A stretch of DNA of 64,000 nt from contig CAJFCV020000001.1 of assembly GCA_904066235.2 (NCBI GenBank), positions 9,977,291 through 10,041,290 on the forward strand. The letters are read 5' to 3'. This DNA comes from Bursaphelenchus xylophilus. Lineage: Eukaryota; Nematoda; Chromadorea; Rhabditida; Aphelenchoididae. The position numbers and the translations under genes are program-made. The notes beneath the pieces were generated by a model that saw only the letters and a program-made list of their open reading frames with translations, searched no databases and was not told the origin of the DNA. Of this stretch, positions 42,501 through 54,315 are shown piece by piece (the first letter of the stretch is position 1; the number at the start of each line of letters is the position of its first letter).

Positions 42501-43865
42501 CTCAGGCAATTAGCTTTCGAATGGTGTATGTCTTGTCAATTCACTCTGTCATCACTAATTCACCTTTTTTCAAAACCGGTGTCTAGTATAATATCAGAGT
42601 GTTTCGCCCAGTGTGGGCGTAGTTTGATTCCAAAAAAGCTGAAACTTGCCATGCTAAAATCTCAGGCGATTAGCTTTCGAATGGTGTATTTCTTGTCAAT
42701 TCACTCCTTCATCACTAATTCACTTTTTTTCAAAACCGGTGTCTAGTATAATATCAGAGTTTTTCGCCCAGTGTCGGCGCAGTTTGATTCCAAAAAAGCT
42801 GAAACTTGCCATGCTAAAATCTCAGGCGATTACCTTTCGAATGGTGTATGTCTTGTCAATTCACTCCTTCATCACTAATTCACTTTTTTTAAAACCGGTG
42901 TCTAGTATAATATCAGAGTTTTTGGCCTGGGGCGGGCGCAATTTGATTCCAAAAAAGCTGAAACTTGCCATGCTAGAATCTCAGGCGATTAGCTTTCGAA
43001 TGGTGTATGTCTTGTCAATTCACTCCGTCATCACTAATTCACCTTTTTTCAAAACCGGTGTCTAGTATAATATCAGAGTTTTTCGCCCAGTGTGGGCGTA
43101 GTTTGATTCCAAAAAAGCTGAAACTTGCCATGCTAAAATCTCAGGCGATTGCCCTTCGAATGGTGTATGTCTTGTCAATTCACTCTGTCATCACTAATTC
43201 ACCTTTTTTCAAAACCGGTGTCTAGTATAATATCAGAGTTTTTCGCCCAGTGTCGGCGCAGTTTGATTCCAAAAAAGCTGAAACTTGCCATGCTAAAATC
43301 TCAGGCGATTACCTTTCGAATGGTGTATGTCTTGTCAATTCACTCCTTCATCACTAATTCACTTTTTTTTAAAACCGGTGTCTAGTATAATATCAGAGTT
43401 TTTGGCCTGGGGCGGGCGCAATTTGATTCCAAAAAAGCTGAAACTTGCCATGCTAGAATCTCAGGCGATTAGCTTTCGAATGGTGTATGTCTTGTCAATT
43501 CACTCCGTCATCACTAATTCACCTTTTTTCAAAACCGGTGTCTAGTATAATATCAGAGTTTTTCGCCCAGTGTGGGCGTAGTTTGATTCCAAAAAAGCTG
43601 AAACTTGCCATGCTAAAATCTCAGGCGATTGCCCTTCGAATGGTGTATGTCTTGTCAATTCACTCTGTCATCACTAATTCACCTTTTTTCAAAACCGGTG
43701 TCTAGTATAATATCAGAGTGTTTCGCCCAGTGTGGGCGTAGTTTGATTCCAAAAAAGCTGAAACTTGCCATGCTAAAATCTCAGGCGATTAGCTTTCGAA
43801 TGGTGTATTTCTTGTCAATTCACTCCTTCATCACTAATTCACTTTTTTTCAAAACCGGTGTCTAG
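30554..43865 (+). repeat. Satellite zone with irregular 3- to 9-monomer higher-order repeats
   Basis: The GTATTTCTTGTC marker returns every 3, 4, 5, 6, 7 or 9 monomers, with 5 monomers (799-800 bases) the most frequent step. It is usually followed by a CGATTACC monomer and then a TTTTTGGCCTGGGGCGGGCG monomer. A rare CACGCTAGAATC variant occurs at about 33,552 and 38,502, about 4.95 kb apart and in the same local order, indicating a larger duplication. ATTGCCCTTCG variants are confined to this zone (about 32,933 to 43,633). Confidence 0.6.
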
Positions 43866-44544
43866 TATAATATCAGAGTTTTTCGCCCAGTGTCGGCGCA
43901 GTTTGATTCCAAAAAAGCTGAAACTTGCCATGCTAAAATCTCAGGCGATTACCTTTCGAATGGTGTATGTCTTGTCAATTCACTCCTTCATCACTAATTC
44001 ACTTTTTTTTAAAACCGGTGTCTAGTATAATATCAGAGTTTTTGGCCTGGGGCGGGCGCAATTTGATTCCAAAAAAGCTGAAACTTGCCATGCTAGAATC
44101 TCAGGCGATTAGCTTTCGAATGGTGTATGTCTTGTCAATTCACTCCGTCATCACTAATTCACCTTTTTTCAAAACCGGTGTCTAGTATAATATCAGAGTT
44201 TTTCGCCCAGTGTCGGCGCAGTTTGATTCCAAAAAAGCTGAAACTTGCCATGCTAAAATCTCAGGCGATTACCCTTCGAATGGTGTATGTCTTGTCAATT
44301 CACTCCTTCATCACTAATTCACTTTTTTTAAAACCGGTGTCTAGTATAATATCAGAGTTTTTCGCCCAGTGTCGGCGCAATTTGATTGCAAAAGAGCTGA
44401 AACTTGCCATGCTAAAATCTCAGGCGATTAGCTTTCGAATGGTGTATGTCTTGTCAATTCACTCTGTCATCACTAATTCACTTTTTTTTAAACCGGTGTC
44501 TAGTATAATATCAGAGTTTTTCGCCCAGTGTCGGCGCAATTTGA

Positions 44545-47530
44545 TTGCAAAAGAGCTGAAACTTGCCATGCTAAAATCTCAGGCGATTAGCTTTCGAATG
44601 GTGTATGTCTTGTCAATTCACTCCGTCATCACTAATTCACTTTTTTCAAAACCGGTGTCTAGTATAATATCTGAGTGTTTCGCCCAGTGTGGGCGTAGTT
44701 TGATTCCAAAAATGCTGAAACTTGCCATGCTAAAATCTCAGGCAATTAGCTTTCGAATAGTGTATGTCTTGTCAATTCACTCTGTCATCACTAATTCACT
44801 TTTTTTTAAACCGGTGTCTAGTATAATATCAGAGTTTTTCGCCCAGTGTCGGCGCAATTTGATTGCAAAAGAGCTGAAACTTGCCATGCTAAAATCTCAG
44901 GCAATTAGCTTTCGAATAGTGTATGTCTTGTCAATTCACTCCGTCATCACTAATTCACTTTTTTTCAAAACCGGTGTCTAGTATAATATCTGAGTGTTTC
45001 GCCCAGTGTGGGCGTAGTTTGATTCCAAAAATGCTGAAACTTGCCATGCTAAAATCTCAGGCGATTAGCTTTCGAATGGTGTATGTCTTGTCAATTCACT
45101 CTGTCATCACTAATTCACTTTTTTTTTAAACCGGTGTCTAGTATAATATCAGAGTTTTTCGCCCAGTGAGGGCGTAGTTTGATTCCAAAAAAGCTGAAAC
45201 TTGCCATGCTAAAATCTCAGGCGATTACCCTTCGAATGGTGTATGTCTTGTCAATTCACTCCTTCATCACTAATTCACTTTTTTTAAAACCGGTGTCTAG
45301 TATAATATCAGAGTTTTTCGCCCAGTGTCGGCGCAATTTGATTGCAAAAGAGCTGAAACTTGCCATGCTAAAATCTCAGGCAATTAGCTTTCGAATGGTG
45401 TATGTCTTGTCAATTCACTCTGTCATCACTAATTCACCTTTTTTCAAAACCGGTGTCTAGTATAATATCAGAGTGTTTCGCCCAGTGTGGGCGTAGTTTG
45501 ATTCCAAAAAAGCTGAAACTTGCCATGCTAAAATCTCAGGCGATTAGCTTTCGAATGGTGTATTTATTGTCAATTCACTCCTTCATCACTAATTCACCTT
45601 TTTTCAAAACCGGTGTCTAGTATAATATCAGAGTGTTTCGCCCAGTGTGGGCGTAGTTTGATTCCAAAAATGCTGAAACTTGCCATGCTAAAATCTTAGG
45701 AGGTTACCTTTCGAATGGTGTATGCCTTGTCAATTCACTCTGTCATCACTAATTCACTTTTTTTTTAAACCGGTGTCTAGTATAATATCAGAGTTTTTCG
45801 CCCAGTGTCGGCGCAATTTGATTGCAAAAGAGCTGAAACTTGCCGTGCTAAAATCTCAGGCGATTAGCTTTTGAATGGTGTATGTCTTGTCAATTCACTC
45901 CGTCATCACTAATTCACCTTTTTTCAAAACCGGTGTCTAGTATAATATCAGAGTTTTTCGCCCAGTGTCGGCGCAATTTGATTGCAAAAGAGCTGAAACT
46001 TGCCATGCTAAAATCTCAGGCGATTAGCTTTCGAATGGTGTATGTCTTGTCAATTCACTCCGTCATCACTAATTCACTTTTTTTCAAAACCGGTGTCTAG
46101 TATAATATCTGAGTGTTTCGCCCAGTGTCGGCGCACTTTGATTGCAAAAGAGCTGAAACTTGCCATGCTAAAATCTCAGGCGATTAGCTTTCGAATGGTG
46201 TATGTCTTGTCAATTCACTCCGTCATCACTAATTCACTTTTTTCAAAACCGGTGTCTAGTATAATATCTGAGTGTTTCGCCCAGTGTGGGCGTAGTTTGA
46301 TTCCAAAAATGCTGAAACTTGCCATGCTAAAATCTCAGGCAATTAGCTTTCGAATAGTGTATGTCTTGTCAATTCACTCTGTCATCACTAATTCACTTTT
46401 TTTTAAACCGGTGTCTAGTATAATATCAGAGTTTTTCGCCCAGTGTCGGCGCAATTTGATTGCAAAAGAGCTGAAACTTGCCATGCTAAAATCTCAGGCA
46501 ATTAGCTTTCGAATAGTGTATGTCTTGTCAATTCACTCCGTCATCACTAATTCACTTTTTTTCAAAACCGGTGTCTAGTATAATATCTGAGTGTTTCGCC
46601 CAGTGTGGGCGTAGTTTGATTCCAAAAATGCTGAAACTTGCCATGCTAAAATCTCAGGCGATTAGCTTTCGAATGGTGTATGTCTTGTCAATTCACTCTG
46701 TCATCACTAATTCACTTTTTTTTTAAACCGGTGTCTAGTATAATATCAGAGTTTTTCGCCCAGTGAGGGCGTAGTTTGATTCCAAAAAAGCTGAAACTTG
46801 CCATGCTAAAATCTCAGGCGATTACCCTTCGAATGGTGTATGTCTTGTCAATTCACTCCTTCATCACTAATTCACTTTTTTTTAAAACCGGTGTCTAGTA
46901 TAATATCAGAGTTTTTCGCCCAGTGTCGGCGCAATTTGATTGCAAAAGAGCTGAAACTTGCCATGCTAAAATCTCAGGCAATTAGCTTTCGAATGGTGTA
47001 TGTCTTGTCAATTCACTCTGTCATCACTAATTCACCTTTTTTCAAAACCGGTGTCTAGTATAATATCAGAGTGTTTCGCCCAGTGTGGGCGTAGTTTGAT
47101 TCCAAAAAAGCTGAAACTTGCCATGCTAAAATCTCAGGCGATTAGCTTTCGAATGGTGTATTTATTGTCAATTCACTCCTTCATCACTAATTCACCTTTT
47201 TTCAAAACCGGTGTCTAGTATAATATCAGAGTGTTTCGCCCAGTGTGGGCGTAGTTTGATTCCAAAAATGCTGAAACTTGCCATGCTAAAATCTTAGGAG
47301 GTTACCTTTCGAATGGTGTATGCCTTGTCAATTCACTCTGTCATCACTAATTCACTTTTTTTTTAAACCGGTGTCTAGTATAATATCAGAGTTTTTCGCC
47401 CAGTGTCGGCGCAATTTGATTGCAAAAGAGCTGAAACTTGCCGTGCTAAAATCTCAGGCGATTAGCTTTTGAATGGTGTATGTCTTGTCAATTCACTCCG
47501 TCATCACTAATTCACCTTTTTTCAAAACCG
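44545..47530 (+). repeat. Recent 1,597-bp offset (ten-monomer) satellite duplication
   Basis: Several private variants are shared at an offset of 1,597 bases: ATATCTGAGTG at 44,671 and 46,268, GTATTTATTGTC near 45,562 and 47,159, AGGAGGTTACC near 45,697 and 47,294, and TTGCCGTGCTAA near 45,842 and 47,439. The match starts near 44,545/46,140 and ends near 45,940/47,540, where the next monomers differ. These variants occur nowhere else that I noticed, so this looks like a young unequal-exchange product. Confidence 0.8.
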
Positions 47531-48106
47531 GTGTCTAGTATAATATCAGAGTGTTTCGCCCAGTGTGGGCGCAATTTGATTCCAAAAAAGCTGAAACTTG
47601 CCATGCTAAAATCTCAGGCGATTAGCTTTCGAATGGTGTATGTCTTGTCAATTCACTCCGTCATCACTAATTCACCTTTTTTCAAAACCGGTGTCTAGTA
47701 TAATATCAGAGTGTTTCGCCCAGTGTGGGCGCAATTTGATTCCAAAAAAGCTGAAACTTGCCATGCTAAAATCTCAGGCGATTAGCTTTCGAATGGTGTA
47801 TGTCTTGTCAATTCACTCCGTCATCACTAATTCACTTTTTTTTAAACCGGTGTCTAGTATAATATCAGAGTTTTTCGCCCAGTTTCGGCGCAATTTGATT
47901 GCAAAAGAGCTGAAACTTGCCATGCTAAAATCTCAGGCGATTAGCTTTCGAATGGTGTATGTCTTGTCAATTCACTCTGTCATCACTAATTCACTTTTTT
48001 TAAAACCGGTGTCTAGTATAATATAAGAGTTTTTCGCCCAGTGTCGGCGCAATTTGATTCCAAAAAAGCTGAAACTTGCCATGCTAAAATCTCAGGCGAT
48101 TAGCTT

Positions 48107-50246
48107 TCGAATGGTGTATGTCTTGTCAATTCACTCTGTCATCACTAATTCACCTTTTTTCAAAACCGGTGTCTAGTATAATATCAGAGTGTTTCGCCCA
48201 GTGTGGGCGCAGTTTGATTCCAAAAAAGCTGAAACTTGCCATGCTAAAATCTCAGGCGATTACCCTTCGAATGGTGTATGTCTTGTCAATTCACTCCTTC
48301 ATCACTAATTCACTTTTTTTAAAACCGGTGTCTAGTATAATATCACAGTTTTTCGCCCAGTGTCGGCGCAATTTGATTGCAAAAGAGCTGAAACTTGCCA
48401 TGCTAAAATCTCAGGCGATTAGCTTTCGAATGGTGTATGTCTTGTCAATTCACTCTGTCATCACTAATTCACTTTTTTTTAAACCGGTGTCTAGTATAAT
48501 ATCAGAGTTTTTCGCCCAGTGTCGGCGCAATTTGATTGCAAAAGAGCTGAAACTTGCCATGCTAAAATCTCAGGCGATTAGCTTTCGAATGGTGTATGTC
48601 TTGTCAATTCACTCTGTCATCACTAATTCACTTTTTTTTAAACCGGTGTCTAGTATAATATCAGAGTTTTTCGCCCAGTGTCGGCGCAATTTGATTGCAA
48701 AAGAGCTGAAACTTGCCGTGCTAAAATCTCAGGCGATTAGCTTTCGAATGGTGTATGTCTTGTCAATTCACTCTGTCATCACTAATTCACTTTTTTTTAA
48801 ACCGGTGTCTAGTATAATATCAGAGTTTTTCGCCCAGTGTGGGCGTAGTTTGATTCCAAAAAAGCTGAAACTTGCCATGCTAAAATCTCAGGCGATTACC
48901 CTTCGAACGGTGTATGTCTTGTCAATTCACTCCTTCATCACTAATTCACTTTTTTTTAAAACCGGTGTCTAGTATAATATCAGAGTTTTTCGCCCAGTGT
49001 CGGCGCAATTTGATTGCAAAAGAGCTGAAACTTGCCATGCTAAAATCTCAGGCGATTAGCTTTCGAATGGTGTATGTCTTGTCAATTCACTCTGTCATCA
49101 CTAATTCACCTTTTTTCAAAACCGGTGTCTAGTATAATATCAGAGTGTTTCGCCCAGTGTGGGCGCAGTTTGATTCCAAAAAAGCTGAAACTTGCCATGC
49201 TAAAATCTCAGGCGATTACCCTTCGAATGGTGTATGTCTTGTCAATTCACTCCTTCATCACTAATTCACTTTTTTTAAAACCGGTGTCTAGTATAATATC
49301 ACAGTTTTTCGCCCAGTGTCGGCGCAATTTGATTGCAAAAGAGCTGAAACTTGCCATGCTAAAATCTCAGGCGATTAGCTTTCGAATGGTGTATGTCTTG
49401 TCAATTCACTCTGTCATCACTAATTCACTTTTTTTTAAACCGGTGTCTAGTATAATATCAGAGTTTTTCGCCCAGTGTCGGCGCAATTTGATTGCAAAAG
49501 AGCTGAAACTTGCCATGCTAAAATCTCAGGCGATTAGCTTTCGAATGGTGTATGTCTTGTCAATTCACTCTGTCATCACTAATTCACTTTTTTTTAAACC
49601 GGTGTCTAGTATAATATCAGAGTTTTTCGCCCAGTGTGGGCGTAGTTTGATTCCAAAAAAGCTGAAACTTGCCATGCTAAAATCTCAGGCGATTACCCTT
49701 CGAACGGTGTATGTCTTGTCAATTCACTCCTTCATCACTAATTCACTTTTTTTAAAACCGGTGTCTAGTATAATATCAGAGTTTTTCGCCCAGTGTCGGC
49801 GCAATTTGATTGCAAAAGAGCTGAAACTTGCCATGCTAAAATCTCAGGCGATTAGCTTTCGAATGGTGTATGTCTTGTCAATTCACTCTGTCATCACTAA
49901 TTCACTTTTTTTTAAACCGGTGTCTAGTATAATATCAGAGTTTTTCGCCCAGTGTCGGCGCAATTTGATTGCAAAAGAGCTGAAACTTGCCATGCTAAAA
50001 TCTCAGGCGATTAGCTTTCGAATGGTGTATGTCTTGTCAATTCACTCTGTCATCACTAATTCACTTTTTTTTAAACCGGTGTCTAGTATAATATCAGAGT
50101 TTTTCGCCCAGTGTGGGCGTAGTTTGATTCCAAAAAAGCTGAAACTTGCCATGCTAAAATCTCAGGCGATTAACCTTCGAACGGTGTATGTCTTGTCAAT
50201 TCACTCCTTCATCACTAATTCACTTTTTTTTAAAACCGGTGTCTAG
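48107..50246 (+). repeat. Six-monomer satellite duplication with shared ATATCACAG variant
   Basis: The variant ATATCACAGTTTTTC lies at 48,344 and 49,300, exactly 956 bases apart (six monomers), in the same order of neighbours, and once more near 51,694. The variant CGAACGGTG lies near 48,905, 49,702 and 50,179, so the copies then diverge by loss or gain of whole monomers. Confidence 0.65.
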
Positions 50247-52849
50247 TATAATATCAGAGTTTTTCGCCCAGTGTCGGCGCAGTTTGATTCCAAAAAAGCT
50301 GAAACTTGCCATGCTAAAATCTCAGGCGATTACCCTTCGAATGGTGTATGTCTTGTCAATTCACTCCTTCATCACTAATTCACTTTTTTTTTAAACCGGT
50401 GTCTAGTATAATATCAGAGTTTTTCGCCCAGTGTGGGCGTAGTTTGATTCCAAAAAAGCTGAAACTTGCCATGCTAAAATCTCAGGCGATTAGCTTTCGA
50501 ATGGTGTATGTCTTGTCAATTCACTCCGTCATCACTAATTCACCTTTTTTCAAAACCGGTGTCTAGTATAATATCAGAGTTTTTCGCCCAGTGTCGGCGC
50601 AATTTGATTGCAAAAGAGCTGAAACTTGCCATGCTAAAATCTCAGGCAATTAGCTTTCGAATGGTGTATGTCTTGTCAATTCACTCTGTCATCACTAATT
50701 CACTTTTTTTTTAAACCGGTGTCTAGTATAATATCAGAGTTTTTCGCCCAGTGTGGGCGTAGTTTGATTCCAAAAAAGCTGAAACTTGCCATGCTAAAAT
50801 CTCAGGCGATTACCCTTCGAATGGTGTATGTCTTGTCAATTCACTCCTTCATCACTAATTCACTTTTTTTTTAAACCGGTGTCTAGTATAATATCAGAGT
50901 TTTTCGCCCAGTGTGGGCGTAGTTTGATTCCAAAAAAGCTGAAACTTGCCATGCTAAAATCTCAGGCGATTACCCTTCGAATGGTGTATGTCTTGTCAAT
51001 TCACTCTGTCATCACTAATTCACTTTTTTTTTAAACCGGTGTCTAGTATAATATCAGAGTTTTTCGCCCAGTGTCGGCGCAATTTGATTGCAAAAGAGCT
51101 GAAACTTGCCATGCTAAAATCTCAGGCAATTAGCTTTCGAATGGTGTATGTCTTGTCAATTCACTCTGTCATCACTAATTCACTTTTTTTTTAAACCGGT
51201 GTCTAGTATAATATCAGAGTTTTTCGCCCAGTGTGGGCGTAGTTTGATTCCAAAAAAGCTGAAACTTGCCATGCTAAAATCACAGGCGATTACCCTTCGA
51301 ATGGTGTATGTCTTGTCAATTCACTCCTTCATCACTAATTCACTTTTTTTTAAAACCGGTGTCTAGTATAATATCAGAGTTTTTGGCCTGGGGCGGGCGC
51401 AATTTGATTCCAAAAAAGCTGAAACTTGCCATGCTAGAATCTCAGGCGATTAGCTTTCGAATGGTGTATGTCTTGTCAATTCACTCCGTCATCACTAATT
51501 CACCTTTTTTCAAAACCGGTGTCTAGTATAATATCAGAGTTTTTCGCCCAGTGTCGGCGCAGTTTGATTCCAAAAAAGCTGAAACTTGCCATGCTAAAAT
51601 CTCAGGCGATTACCCTTCGAATGGTGTATGTCTTGTCAATTCACTCCTTCATCACTAATTCACTTTTTTTTAAAACCGGTGTCTAGTATAATATCACAGT
51701 TTTTCGCCCAGTGTCGGCGCAATTTGATTGCAAAAGAGCTGAAACTTGCCATGCTAAAATCTCAGGCGATTAGCTTTCGAATGGTGTATGTCTTGTCAAT
51801 TCACTCTGTCATCACTAATTCACTTTTTTTTTAAACCGGTGTCTAGTATAATATCAGAGTTTTTCGCCCAGTGTCGGCGCAATTTGATTGCAAAAGAGCT
51901 GAAACTTGCCATGCTAAAATCTCAGGCGATTAGCTTTCGAATGGTGTATGTCTTGTCAATTCACTCTGTCATCACTAATTCACTTTTTTTTAAACCGGTG
52001 TCTAGTATAATATCAGAGTTTTTCGCCCAGTGTCGGCGCAATTTGATTGCAAAAGAGCTGAAACTTGCCATGCTAAAATCTCAGGCGATTAGCTTTCGAA
52101 TGGTGTATGTCTTGTCAATTCACTCTGTCATCACTAATTCACTTTTTTTTAAACCGGTGTCTAGTATAATATCAGAGTTTTTCGCCCAGTGTGGGCGTAG
52201 TTTGATTCCAAAAAAGCTGAAACTTGCCATGCTAAAATCTCAGGCGATTACCCTTCGAATGGTGTATGTCTTGTCAATTCACTCCTTCATCACTAATTCA
52301 CTTTTTTTAAAACCGGTGTCTAGTATAATATCAGAGTTTTTCGCCCAGTGTCGGCGCAATTTGATTGCAAAAGAGCTGAAACTTGCCATGCTAAAATCTC
52401 AGGCAATTAGCTTTCGAATGGTGTATGTCTTGTCAATTCACTCTGTCATCACTAATTCACCTTTTTTCAAAACCGGTGTCTAGTATAATATCAGAGTGTT
52501 TCGCCCAGTGTGGGCGTAGTTTGATTCCAAAAAAGCTGAAACTTGCCATGCTAAAATCTCAGGCGATTAGCTTTCGAATGGTGTATTTCTTGTCAATTCA
52601 CTCCGTCATCACTAATTCACTTTTTTTCAAAACCGGTGTCTAGTATAATATCAGAGTTTTTCGCCCAGTGTCGGCGCAGTTTGATTCCAAAAAAGCTGAA
52701 ACTTGCCATGCTAAAATCTCAGGCGATTACCTTTCGAATGGTGTATGTCTTGTCAATTCACTCCTTCATCACTAATTCACTTTTTTTAAAACCGGTGTCT
52801 AGTATAATATCAGAGTTTTTGGCCTGGGGCGGGCGCAATTTGATTCCAA

Positions 52850-53589
52850 AAAAGCTGACACTTGCCATGCTAGAATCTCAGGCGATTAGCTTTCGAACGG
52901 TGTATGCCTTGTCAATTCACTCTTTCATCACTAATTCACTTTTTTTTAAAACCCGTGTCTAGTATAATATCAGAGTTTTTCGCCCAGTGTCGGCGTAATT
53001 TGACTGCAAAAGAGCTGAAACTTGCCATGCTAAAATCCCAGGCGATTAGCTTTCGAACGGTGTATGTCTTGTCAATTCACTCCGTCATCACTAATTCACC
53101 TTTTTTCAAAACCGGTGTCTAGTATAATATCAGAGTGTTTCGCCCAGTGTGGGCGTAGTTTGATTCCAAAAAAGCTGAAACTTGCCATGCTAAAATCTCA
53201 GGCGATTAGCTTTCGAATGGTGTATGTCTTGTCAATTGACTCCGTCATCACTAATTCACTTTTTTTAAAACCCGTGTCTAGTATAATATCAGAGTTTTTC
53301 GCCCAGTGTCGGCGCAATTTGATTCCAAAAAAGCTGAAACTTGCCATGCTAAAATCTCAGGCGATTAGCTTTCGAATGGTGTATGTCTTGTCAATTGACT
53401 CCGTCATCACTAATTCACTTTTTTTTAAAACCCGTGTCTAGTATAATATCAGAGTTTTTCGCCCCGTATCGGCGTAATTTGATTCCAAAAAAGCTGAAAC
53501 TTGCCATGCTAAAATCTCAAGCGATTAGCTTTCGAATGGTGTATGTCTTGTCAATTCACTCCTTCATCACTAATTCACTTTTTTTAAAA
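52850..53589 (+). repeat. Diverged terminal monomers at the right edge of the satellite
   Basis: The last five monomers gather changes rare in the rest of the array: ACCCGTGTC replacing ACCGGTGTC (about 52,952, 53,270 and 53,430), GCTGACACTTG, TTGACTGCAAAAG, CAATTGACTCC, GCCCCGTATCGGCG and CTCAAGCGATT. The array stops inside a monomer: the T-run is followed by AAAAGTCTAGT and then non-satellite sequence, so the CCGGT of the last monomer is missing. Rising divergence toward a boundary is the usual pattern where unequal exchange no longer homogenises copies. Confidence 0.85.
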
Positions 53590-53597
53590 GTCTAGTG

Positions 53598-53908
53598 AAG
53601 GAAAGACGTCAAACAAGCCGTCCATCAGATGTGCTTCTGGATCTCCCACCGGGAGAATGTTCGCAACGAAACGGGCAGCGACGAGACTGGAGAGGGAAGC
53701 AATTGGAAGTTCGGATGTGGAGGTTATCCACGGTAGATTTCGGCAAAATTCAATGAGTTTAAATTGTAATATCATTGCTTTTTCAGCGATTCATCTCCCA
53801 AATGCGAGCCCTTTGCGCCGTCAGATGCATGTACAACGTGGATTGGAGCGAAGGAGCCAGCCCCGACTTCAACAAGACCCCATGCGCCGTGGAGTTCGAT
53901 GTTAATGG
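53598..53908 (+). pseudogene. Two-exon gene fragment abutting the satellite, family not recognised
   Basis: Candidate exon 1 is about 53,598-53,732 and exon 2 is 53,787-53,908, separated by a 54-nt intron beginning GTAGAT and ending CTTTTTCAG; a GTAAGG donor follows exon 2. Both exons are G+C-richer than their surroundings. The exon 1 frame with the most C- or G-ending codons includes CFWISHRENVRNETGSDETG and ends WKFGCGGYP. The best frame of exon 2 includes ALCAVRCMYNVDW and FNKTPCAVEF. These two frames are one base out of phase across the intron. Other frame pairs do join in phase but look less coding-like. The cysteines suggest a secreted or disulfide-rich protein, which is inference. The 5' end runs into satellite, so this may be a truncated, frameshifted remnant or the end of a gene whose upstream part was displaced. 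Confidence 0.4.
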
Positions 53909-53982
53909 GTAAGGCTTTGAGTTTAAGATTGAAGTTGGGAATTGTATTGATTACATTTTGATAGGTAATGTAAGGAAACGTG

Positions 53983-54060
53983 ACATTTTTACATCCGATG
54001 TCAAGCGTAATATAATTTTTGGCCTTAATTAGTTCCAAAATGCAAATATGAAGTGAGGAA
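53983..54060 (+). repeat. Strongly diverged satellite copy outside the array (1)
   Basis: The stretch GATGTCAAGCGTAATATAAT, then TTTTTGGCC and AGTTCCAAAATGC, follows the order of the satellite segment GGTGTCTAGTATAATATC, TTTTTGGCC, ATTTGATTCCAAAAAAGC. It also aligns closely to the copy 142 bases further right. It lies just after the donor of the preceding gene fragment. Confidence 0.55.
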
Positions 54061-54130
54061 GTAACCTAAATGCCCTTTTATGTGTTTTTATGTCTAGACT
54101 GGGATATTGATTATATTGCACATGACAGCT

Positions 54131-54205
54131 TTCAATCTGATGTCAAGTATAATACAAGTTTTGCCCCGAATTCGCTCCAAAACGCTTTCATAAAGCAAAT
54201 CAAAG
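54131..54205 (+). repeat. Strongly diverged satellite copy outside the array (2)
   Basis: GATGTCAAGTATAATACAAG followed by TTTTGCCCCG and CGCTCCAAAACGC matches the same satellite segment and the diverged copy at 53,983. A possible third relic (CATCAAGTGCTATATAATTT) starts near 54,283, again about 142 bases on. A TTGGCGATTAATTA stretch at 54,241 sits where the satellite has CAGGCGATTAGC. Confidence 0.55.
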
Positions 54206-54315
54206 TAAAATCAAGTGTCTATCAGTTTTGCAAGCAAAATTTGGCGATTAATTATATTAAGGATGTAATTTTTTATGTTAGCCATCAAGTGCTATATAAT
54301 TTTCATCGTTTTTGA

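Larger units (their letters stand above)
1..53589 (+). repeat. Satellite DNA array, 159-161 bp monomer, about 335 copies
   Basis: The same monomer repeats head to tail without a break; the motif GGTGTATGTCTTGTCAATTC recurs every 159-161 bases from position 26 on. Each monomer runs through a CATCACTAATTCAC segment, a T-run, an ACCGGT site, TCTAGTATAATATCAGAG, a variable GCCCAGTG-SGGCG block, TTTGATT-CAAAA-AGCTGAAAC, TTGCCATGCTAAAATCTCAGG and a TTCGAA site. Divergence between monomers is a few percent and concentrated at linked positions. Length varies mainly in the T-run and its C/A junction. The array enters from outside the window, so its left end and full size are unknown. No transposon or gene interrupts it. 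A centromeric, pericentromeric or other heterochromatic role is possible but not shown by sequence. Confidence 0.98.

Noticed and set aside
1..53589. CRISPR-like regular repetition
   Set aside because: The whole unit is repeated; there are no unique spacers between short repeats, and the flanking sequence is eukaryotic.
31..53595. Hundreds of plus-strand ORFs of 60-549 codons across the satellite
   Set aside because: They are one repeating 53-residue read-through of the monomer, open or closed according to monomer length modulo three, with no start, splice or codon-bias support.
53584..54038. Minus-strand ORFs opposite the plus-strand exon fragment
   Set aside because: The GT-AG intron and donor are on the plus strand; the minus frames have no splice support.
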